Both the position numbers and the translations under genes were made by a program. A stretch of 64,000 bases of DNA from DATAYA01 sp963754235 (GTDB taxonomy: Bacteria > Pseudomonadota > Alphaproteobacteria > Acetobacterales > Acetobacteraceae), in NCBI GenBank assembly GCA_963754235.1, contig CAVWFK010000036.1, positions 1-64,000 on the forward strand, given 5' to 3'. The notes under the pieces are model-generated. The model was not told where the DNA came from. It searched no databases and saw only the letters and a list, made by a program, of their open reading frames with translations. Positions 59,226 through 64,000 of this stretch are shown here, piece by piece; the stretch's first letter is position 1; each line of letters starts with the position of its first letter.

Positions 59226-59740
59226 TGCCGCCTGAGAAGGCCGATCGCGCGGTATGGGCCGACTACGTGCGCAGCGTCAGGCCGCTGTCGGGACGGGAGC
59301 ACCCCGAGGCCGTCGCACCGCCCCCTCCCCCCGTCCCCCTCCCGCAAGGGGAGGGGGAGAAACGAACTGCGCGTCCCCGTCGCCCCGCCGCGGCCGCCCC
59401 GCTCGTCGTCGGCGACGCGCCCGCCGGTGTCGATGCCGCGTCGTGGAACCGGCTGCGCACCGGCCGGCTCGCGCCGGAGCGCACGCTCGACCTGCACGGC
59501 CGCACCGCGCACGCGGCCTACGACGCGCTCACCGCCTTCCTGCACCGGGCGCAGGCCGACCGGGTGCGCTGCGTCGAGATCATCACCGGGCGCGGCGAGG
59601 GTGCCGGCGGCGGCGTGATCCGCCGCGAGCTGCCGCTCTGGCTCAATCTCGACGCGCTGCGACCGCTGGTGCTCGGCGCCGCCTATCCGCATCCGGCCAA
59701 TTCGGGCGCGGTGCGGCTGCTGCTGCGGCGGCCGCGATGA
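59222..59740 (+). CDS. Smr-domain (MutS2 C-terminal-like) putative endonuclease
   Basis: A 172-residue protein. The C-terminal Smr domain is LDLHGRTAHAAYDAL near 92 and EIITGRGEGAGGGVIRRELP near 120, containing the LDLHG and GKG-type motifs of nicking endonucleases. The N-terminal part holds a low-complexity PPPPPVPLPQGEGEK stretch encoded by an inserted palindromic repeat. The ATG at 59222 overlaps lutC. Confidence 0.85.
   Translation: MMPPEKADRAVWADYVRSVRPLSGREHPEAVAPPPPPVPLPQGEGEKRTARPRRPAAAAPLVVGDAPAGVDAASWNRLRTGRLAPERTLDLHGRTAHAAYDALTAFLHRAQADRVRCVEIITGRGEGAGGGVIRRELPLWLNLDALRPLVLGAAYPHPANSGAVRLLLRRPR
59321..59361. repeat. Palindromic repeat inside the smr coding sequence
   Basis: CCCCCTCCC-GCAA-GGGGAGGGGG with flanking C-rich sequence. 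It keeps the smr frame and is translated as a Pro-rich linker ending PLPQGEGE. It belongs to the same type as the copies at 42618-42767. Confidence 0.7.
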
Positions 59741-60138
59741 CGCCGTTCGGCGCCCGGGTCCGCGCGCTCCGCGCCGAGCGCCGCACCACGCAGAAGGCGC
59801 TCGCCGCCGAACTCGGCGTCTCGGCCGCCTATCTCTCGGCGCTGGAGCACGGCAGGCGCGGCGCGCCGGCCAGCGGATTGGTGCATCAGGTATGCGAGAT
59901 TTTCGGCCTGATCTGGGACGAGGCGGACGAGCTCGCGCGCCTCGCCCGCCTCTCGCGCCCGCGCGTGCGGGTCAACACCGGCGGGCTGACGCCGGAGCAG
60001 ACGGCGTTGGCGAACCGGCTGTCGCAGACGATCCGGCGGCTGCCGCCGGAGACCGTCGCCGCGATGCACGCACTCCTGGATCAGACCTCGCCGCAGCCCA
60101 AGCCGCGCTTGCGCCGGGCCGCGGGTCGAGGGCGGTAG
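59737..60138 (+). CDS. XRE-family transcriptional regulator
   Basis: A 133-residue protein with an N-terminal Cro/CI HTH (TTQKALAAELGVSAAYLSALE, residues 17-37, read in two parts) and a helical tail. It overlaps the smr stop (ATGA), so it is co-transcribed with lutBC-smr. Target unknown. Confidence 0.85.
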   Translation: MTPFGARVRALRAERRTTQKALAAELGVSAAYLSALEHGRRGAPASGLVHQVCEIFGLIWDEADELARLARLSRPRVRVNTGGLTPEQTALANRLSQTIRRLPPETVAAMHALLDQTSPQPKPRLRRAAGRGR

Positions 60139-60163
60139 GAGAATTGGAAGCGCGGTCGATCCT

Positions 60164-60544
60164 TCACTTTGCGACCAGCATCGGCCCCAGCGCCCGGCCG
60201 CCGAAGATGTGCACGTGGAAGTGCGGCACGTCCTGGTGGCTGTCCGGCCCCATATTGGCGAGCACCCGATACCCCGGCGCCTCCAGCCCGAGCTGCTTCG
60301 CGACCGCCGCGACCGCGCGCCAGAAGCCGACGATCTCCGCCTCGCCGGCGCCGGTCGCGAAATCAGTGAGCGAGACGAACTTCCCGCGCGGGATCACCAG
60401 CACATGCACCGGCGCCTGCGGATTGATGTCGTGAAAGGCGACCGCCCACTCATCCTCGAACACCCGCCGCGACGGGATCTCGCCGCGCAGAATCTTGGCG
60501 AAGATGTTCTGGTCGTCGTACGGACCAAGCCCGCTCACCGGCAT
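60164..60544 (-). CDS. hinT: HIT-family purine nucleoside phosphoramidase (HinT)
   Basis: A 126-residue histidine-triad protein that hydrolyses AMP-amide type compounds. The triad HFHVHIFGG places His108, His110 and His112 in the active site, and IFAKILRGEIPS near 14 is the family N-terminal strand. The ATG at 60542-60544 is 17 nt after the hisE stop. A GTG nine bases upstream is an alternative. It is the last gene of the his run. Confidence 0.88.
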   Translation of the reverse strand: MPVSGLGPYDDQNIFAKILRGEIPSRRVFEDEWAVAFHDINPQAPVHVLVIPRGKFVSLTDFATGAGEAEIVGFWRAVAAVAKQLGLEAPGYRVLANMGPDSHQDVPHFHVHIFGGRALGPMLVAK

Positions 60545-60561
60545 CGCATCCACCCCGATCG

Positions 60562-61044
60562 TCAGGGAATCTTCGTCGTCTGCAGCCCGAAGGCAAGCGG
60601 CAGGGCGCGGGCGCGCGACGCCTTCTCGGCGATGCCGCTGATGCCTTCGCGGCGTTGCAGCTCGGCCCAGACCTCGTCGGCCCGCACCCCCGCATCCACC
60701 CACAGCACGATCAGATGATAGAGCACGTCGGCGCTCTCGCCGATCAGGGCGTCGCGGTTGCCGGAGAGCGCCTCGATCAGGCACTCGACCGCCTCCTCGC
60801 CGAATTTCTGCGCGACCTTCGGCGTGCCGCGCGAGAGCAGCCGGGCGGAGTGGCTGACCGAGGGATCGGCCGACCGGCGCTCCATCACCACCGCCCACAG
60901 CCGGTCGAGCACCGCAGGGCTGGCGCCGAGCGCCAGCGGCGGCGGTGGCGGGGCGGCACTCTCCGGCGCGGCGGCGCGTCGCTTGCGCGGCTTTGCCCGT
61001 TTGTTCCGCGGCTTCGCCGGCTTCTTCTTGGTGGCCTTCGCCAT
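60562..61044 (-). CDS. hisE: Phosphoribosyl-ATP pyrophosphatase with basic N-terminal extension
   Basis: Second step of histidine synthesis, PR-ATP to PR-AMP. The catalytic domain is residues 40-125, with GTPKVAQKFGEEAVECLIEA near 78 and ESADVLYHLIVLW near 103 holding the acidic metal ligands. The first 28 residues are almost all Lys, Arg, Ala and Pro (KKKPAKPRNKRAKPRKRR), an addition to the usual about 107-residue protein. It may bind nucleic acid or be a start mis-call; the internal Met at VVMERR is too late to replace it. Confidence 0.87.
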   Translation of the reverse strand: MAKATKKKPAKPRNKRAKPRKRRAAAPESAAPPPPPLALGASPAVLDRLWAVVMERRSADPSVSHSARLLSRGTPKVAQKFGEEAVECLIEALSGNRDALIGESADVLYHLIVLWVDAGVRADEVWAELQRREGISGIAEKASRARALPLAFGLQTTKIP

Positions 61045-61053
61045 CGCCCGGGC

Positions 61054-61827
61054 TCAGGCCGCCAGGCGCGGAGGCGGCCGCACCGGTAGCCCGGCTTCCG
61101 CGAGCGCTGCTTTCGCGTCCGCGATCGAGAACGTGCCGAAATGGAATACGCTCGCGGCCAGCAGCCCCGTCGCCCCCGCGCGCGCGCCCTCGACGAAATG
61201 TGCGAGCGACCCGACGCCGCCCGAGGCCACCACCGGCAGCCGCACCGCGCCGCACACCGCGCGCAGCAGGTCGAGATCGAATCCCGCCCCGGTGCCGTCC
61301 CGATCCATGCTGGTGAGCAGAATCTCGCCGGCGCCGCACGCCGCGACCTGCCGGCACCAGGCGACCGCGTCGATCCCGGTGCCGCGCCGGCCGCCGTGGG
61401 TGAACACCTCCCAACGGGCCTCGCCGGCTTGGCGCGCATCGACCGCGACCACGACGCACTGGCTGCCGAATTTCTCCGCCGCCTCGCGCACCAGATCGGG
61501 GCGGGCGACTGCGGCCGAATTGATGCTGCACTTGTCCGCACCCGCCAGCAGCAGGCGGCGCATGTCCTCGGTGGTACGGATGCCGCCGCCCACGGTCAGC
61601 GGCAGGAAGATGCGCGCCGCCGTCCGTGCCGCCACGTCGCGGATGGTGTCGCGATTCTCGTGGCTCGCGGTAATGTCGAGGAAGGTGAGTTCGTCGGCGC
61701 CCGCCGCGTCATAGATGGCGGCCTGCTCCACCGGATCGCCGGCATCGCGCAGGCTGACGAAGTTGACGCCCTTGACGACGCGCCCGTCCTTCACGTCCAG
61801 GCAGGGAATGACGCGCAGCTTCAACAA
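61054..61827 (-). CDS. hisF: Imidazole glycerol phosphate synthase, cyclase subunit HisF
   Basis: A 257-residue TIM barrel that turns PRFAR and ammonia into IGP and AICAR. Asp11 (PCLDVKDG) and the Asp in TSMDRDGTG near 176 are the catalytic pair, and GGGIR near 82 and ASGGVG near 200 are the phosphate sites. It works with HisH, encoded at 63301. It stands 10 bp before hisE. Confidence 0.95.
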   Translation of the reverse strand: MLKLRVIPCLDVKDGRVVKGVNFVSLRDAGDPVEQAAIYDAAGADELTFLDITASHENRDTIRDVAARTAARIFLPLTVGGGIRTTEDMRRLLLAGADKCSINSAAVARPDLVREAAEKFGSQCVVVAVDARQAGEARWEVFTHGGRRGTGIDAVAWCRQVAACGAGEILLTSMDRDGTGAGFDLDLLRAVCGAVRLPVVASGGVGSLAHFVEGARAGATGLLAASVFHFGTFSIADAKAALAEAGLPVRPPPRLAA

Positions 61828-61851
61828 CGGAACAACGCCTTTCAGCCGCCC

Positions 61852-62613
61852 CTAGACCATCGCGCCCGATTCGGTGGCAAGCGCGGCCATCGCCGCCGCG
61901 ATATCGATGCGCCCGTCATAGAGCGCGCGGCCGACGATCACGCCCTCGATCCGGCCGCGCGGCAGCGCCGCCGCGGCCTCCGCCACCGCGCGCAGATCAT
62001 CGAGGCTGCCGATCCCGCCGCTCGCGATCACCGGGGTCGAGAGCGCCGCCGCGAGCGCCGCCGTCGCCGCGACATTGGCGCCGGTCAGCATCCCGTCGCG
62101 CGCGATGTCGGTGTGGATGATCGCCGCCGCCCCCCACTCCTCGCAGCGGCGCGCGAGGTCGAGTGCGGTGATCGCGGAGGGCTCGATCCAGCCCTCGGTC
62201 GCGACCATCCCATCACGCGCGTCGATCCCGATGGCGATCCGGCCGGGAAAGGTTCGACACGCCTCGGCGACCAGCGCCGGATGCTTCACCGCCGCACTGC
62301 CCAGGATGGCCCGAGCCACGCCGACGTCGAGCCAACGCCCGATCGTGGCAAGGTCCCGCAAGCCGCCGCCGAGCTGCACCGGGACCGTTGCCGCCGCCAG
62401 GATCGCTGTGATCGCGGGCGCGTTGACGCTGCGACCCAGGGTCGCGCCGTCGAGATCGACGACGTGCAGCCAGCGGCAGCCGGCCTGGGCCCACGCCCGC
62501 GCCTGCGCCGCGGGGTCGGCGGAATAGATCGTGGCAAGATCCATGTCGCCCTGGCGCAACCGCACGCAGGCCCCGCCCTTGAGGTCGATCGCGGGATAAA
62601 GGGTCAGGTTCAT
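61852..62613 (-). CDS. hisA: ProFAR isomerase HisA
   Basis: A 253-residue TIM barrel converting ProFAR to PRFAR. Catalytic Asp10 (PAIDLKGG) and the Asp in IIHTDIARDG near 132 are present, with LGGGLR and ASGGIG phosphate loops. The start at 62611-62613 gives the family N-terminus MNLTLYPAIDLKGG. A family A repeat separates it from the GNAT gene. Confidence 0.95.
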   Translation of the reverse strand: MNLTLYPAIDLKGGACVRLRQGDMDLATIYSADPAAQARAWAQAGCRWLHVVDLDGATLGRSVNAPAITAILAAATVPVQLGGGLRDLATIGRWLDVGVARAILGSAAVKHPALVAEACRTFPGRIAIGIDARDGMVATEGWIEPSAITALDLARRCEEWGAAAIIHTDIARDGMLTGANVAATAALAAALSTPVIASGGIGSLDDLRAVAEAAAALPRGRIEGVIVGRALYDGRIDIAAAMAALATESGAMV

Positions 62614-62619
62614 CTCCCC

Positions 62620-62706
62620 GTCATGGTCGGCGGAGGCCGACCATCCACGTCTTTCTGCCGCGCGGGATAGTGAAGTCGTGGATGGTCGGCCTTCGCCGAC
62701 CATGAC
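62620..62706. repeat. Family A palindromic repeat, short form (87 bp)
   Basis: GTCATGGTCGGCGGAGG ... GCCGACCATGAC with inner arms CATCCACG and CGTGGATG. It lies inside the his gene run between the GNAT and hisA genes and starts only 7 bp upstream of the hisA start codon. Confidence 0.82.
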
Positions 62707-62738
62707 GGGGGGACACGTCAATCCTTTCGCAACCGGCC

Positions 62739-63299
62739 TCACACCTTCCCCTCCGGCTTCAGCCGCTTGCAGTAGAACAACCCGCGCAGCGTGCGGCCGC
62801 GGACACGGGCGTAAGCGGGATGCTCGCCCCAGCGCTCGTAGCCCATGCTCTCGTAGAGACGGATCGCCGCCTCCTGTGTCTCGCGCACATCGAGGTTGAG
62901 GACATGATAGCCGAGCGCGCGCGCACCTTCCTCGACACGGGCGGTCATCATCCGGGCGAGACCCAGGCCGCGCGCATAGGGGGCGATGTAGGCGTGCATC
63001 ATCGTCGCCGCAAAAGCCTGCGCCTCGTTGTTGCGCGGCGGCCGGACGAGCTGGGCGGAGCCGACGATCACGCCATCGAGCCGGCCCACGAACAGCTCGC
63101 GCTCCGGCACCAGAAGCAGGCCGCGGAAATACCGCTCCAGCGCCGCGCGGCCGGGGGGATTGACCCAGCCGAAGCCGCCGCCCTCGATGATCGCGGCGTC
63201 AGTCGCCTCGCACAGCGCCTGAAGGTCGTCATCGTCGAAACCCGTGACGCGTTCGACGGACAGCACGGGTGCCGCATTCGGGTGGTCTCGATCGGCCAT
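62739..63299 (-). CDS. GNAT-family N-acetyltransferase
   Basis: A 186-residue acetyltransferase. The acetyl-CoA loop is IAPYARGLGLARMM (about 108-121), followed by LNLDVRETQEAAIRLYESMGY. The substrate is unknown. It lies between hisH and hisA, 1 bp after the hisH stop, an arrangement seen in other alphaproteobacterial his operons. The ATG at 63297-63299 was chosen for that spacing. Confidence 0.85.
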   Translation of the reverse strand: MADRDHPNAAPVLSVERVTGFDDDDLQALCEATDAAIIEGGGFGWVNPPGRAALERYFRGLLLVPERELFVGRLDGVIVGSAQLVRPPRNNEAQAFAATMMHAYIAPYARGLGLARMMTARVEEGARALGYHVLNLDVRETQEAAIRLYESMGYERWGEHPAYARVRGRTLRGLFYCKRLKPEGKV

Positions 63300-63300
63300 C

Positions 63301-63936
63301 TCAGGGTGCCCAGCGTAGGAAATTGCCGAGGATGGTGAGGCCGACCGCCTGGCTCTTCTCGACATGGAACTGCGTGCCGGCCCGATTGCCGCTTGCGACC
63401 ATTGCCACGACCGGGCCGCCATACTCGGCCGTGGCGAGCGTCTCGGCAGGGTCGGCGCCGCGCAGCGCATAGCTGTGGACGAAATAGACGTGATCGCCGG
63501 GGGCCAGCCGATCGAGCAGCGGATGCGCGCCGGGCGCGAAGTCGAGCGCGTTCCAGCCCATCTGCGGCAGCCGCAGGCCGGGTGCCTCCATCTCCGCGAT
63601 CTCGCCTGCGATCCAGCCGAAGCCCGGCGTGCTGCGGTGTTCCAGCCCGCGCTCGGCCATCAATTGCATCCCGACACAGATGCCGAGGAACGGGGCGCCG
63701 CGCGCGGTCGCGTGCGCGATCGCCTCGGTCATGCCGGTGACGGCGGCGAGGCCCGAGGCGCAGTCGGCGAACGCGCCCTGGCCGGGCAGCACGATGCGGT
63801 CGGCGCCGGCAACCGCGTCCGGATCGGCGGTGATGGCGACCTCGGCCGCGATGCCGTCGCGCGCGGCGGCTTCCGCCAGCGCGCGCGAGGCGGAGGCGAG
63901 ATTGCCGCTCCCGTAATCGATTACCGCGACCTTCAT
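63301..63936 (-). CDS. hisH: Imidazole glycerol phosphate synthase, glutaminase subunit HisH
   Basis: A 211-residue class I glutamine amidotransferase that supplies ammonia to HisF. The catalytic triad is Cys87 (LGICVGMQ), His191 and Glu193 (FHVEKSQ). DYGSGNL at the start and PGQGAF near 51 complete the oxyanion and substrate loops. It overlaps the next upstream gene by 4 nt (ATGA). Confidence 0.96.
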   Translation of the reverse strand: MKVAVIDYGSGNLASASRALAEAAARDGIAAEVAITADPDAVAGADRIVLPGQGAFADCASGLAAVTGMTEAIAHATARGAPFLGICVGMQLMAERGLEHRSTPGFGWIAGEIAEMEAPGLRLPQMGWNALDFAPGAHPLLDRLAPGDHVYFVHSYALRGADPAETLATAEYGGPVVAMVASGNRAGTQFHVEKSQAVGLTILGNFLRWAP

Positions 63937-64000
63937 GGGCGCAGCCGTGCCGCCAGCTCCGGCCGTCCGGCCAGCAGCCGCGCCCAGGCGCCGTCTATGC
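63933..64000 (-). CDS. 3' end of an unidentified gene (partial)
   Basis: Only the last 22 codons are inside the window, reading DGAWARLLAGRPELAARLRP and a stop overlapping the hisH start. The his operon position would often hold hisB or a DUF2628 gene, but the tail is too short to identify. Confidence 0.5.
   Translation of the reverse strand, partial: IDGAWARLLAGRPELAARLRP

Overview
The window is high-GC DNA with dense, often overlapping genes (ATGA, GTGA and TGATG junctions) from an alphaproteobacterium, most likely Rhodospirillales and possibly Acetobacteraceae. The support is the aroA-cmk-rpsA-ihfB-sppA-lapA-pyrF neighbourhood, the FYDLN-acid protein, a complete C-P lyase set and the hisH-hisA-hisF-hisE-hinT order. 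The taxonomic call is inference; there is no rRNA or tRNA gene here.

Layout. 1-5.2 kb (minus): a sulfonate/taurine-type ABC importer continuous with an SDH-type FeS subunit, two membrane anchors and a class I fumarase/tartrate dehydratase alpha subunit cut by the window edge; no flavoprotein is visible. 5.2-13 kb (minus): the housekeeping block pyrF, lapA, ihfB, sppA, rpsA, cmk, aroA, split between rpsA and cmk by a TumE/TumA toxin-antitoxin pair and a second unknown two-gene pair. 13-20 kb: FYDLN protein, VOC protein, secreted matrixin-like protease, FlK-like thioesterase, then one reading frame that joins a B-type DyP peroxidase to a family 1 encapsulin shell protein, followed by SDR, Ohr and metallo-beta-lactamase-fold genes. 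20-22.2 kb: a nucleotidyltransferase pair and a VapBC pair, lying beside a duplicated piece of a phnM 3' end. 22.2-33 kb: the phosphonate C-P lyase region: phnF with a frameshifted phnM paralogue on minus; phnGHIJK, phnL, phnM, an IS110/IS1111-type element and a DUF1045 gene on plus; phnN on minus. 33-39 kb: gamma-glutamyltransferase, a MntA-HepT module with a frameshifted antitoxin, a TPP enzyme, an NmrA-type reductase and a methyltransferase. 39-48 kb: AsnC-domain protein, DUF5681 protein, CNNM/CBS protein, DUF3429, an Entner-Doudoroff pair (KDPG aldolase, KDG kinase), MFS, SDRs, cupin and DoxX. 48-56 kb: VOC, GMC oxidoreductase, pyruvate-oxidase-like enzyme, a doubly frameshifted SMP-30 gene, MFS. 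56-64 kb: APH-type kinase, lutB-lutC, Smr protein, XRE regulator, then hinT-hisE-hisF-hisA-GNAT-hisH and the edge of another gene.

Two interspersed palindromic repeat families run through the window. Family A has ends GTCATG...CATGAC, in 117-bp and about 80-bp forms. Family B has ends GTCATYGCGAG...CRATGAC. The IS110-type element sits exactly inside the end of a family B copy, and its non-coding end carries short matches to that target.

The observations most worth following are the DyP-encapsulin fusion with an internal ribosome-binding site at the shell start, the possible guide RNA of the IS element, and the frequency of toxin-antitoxin modules (five, one with a broken antitoxin). I saw no CRISPR array, prophage block or rRNA/tRNA gene.
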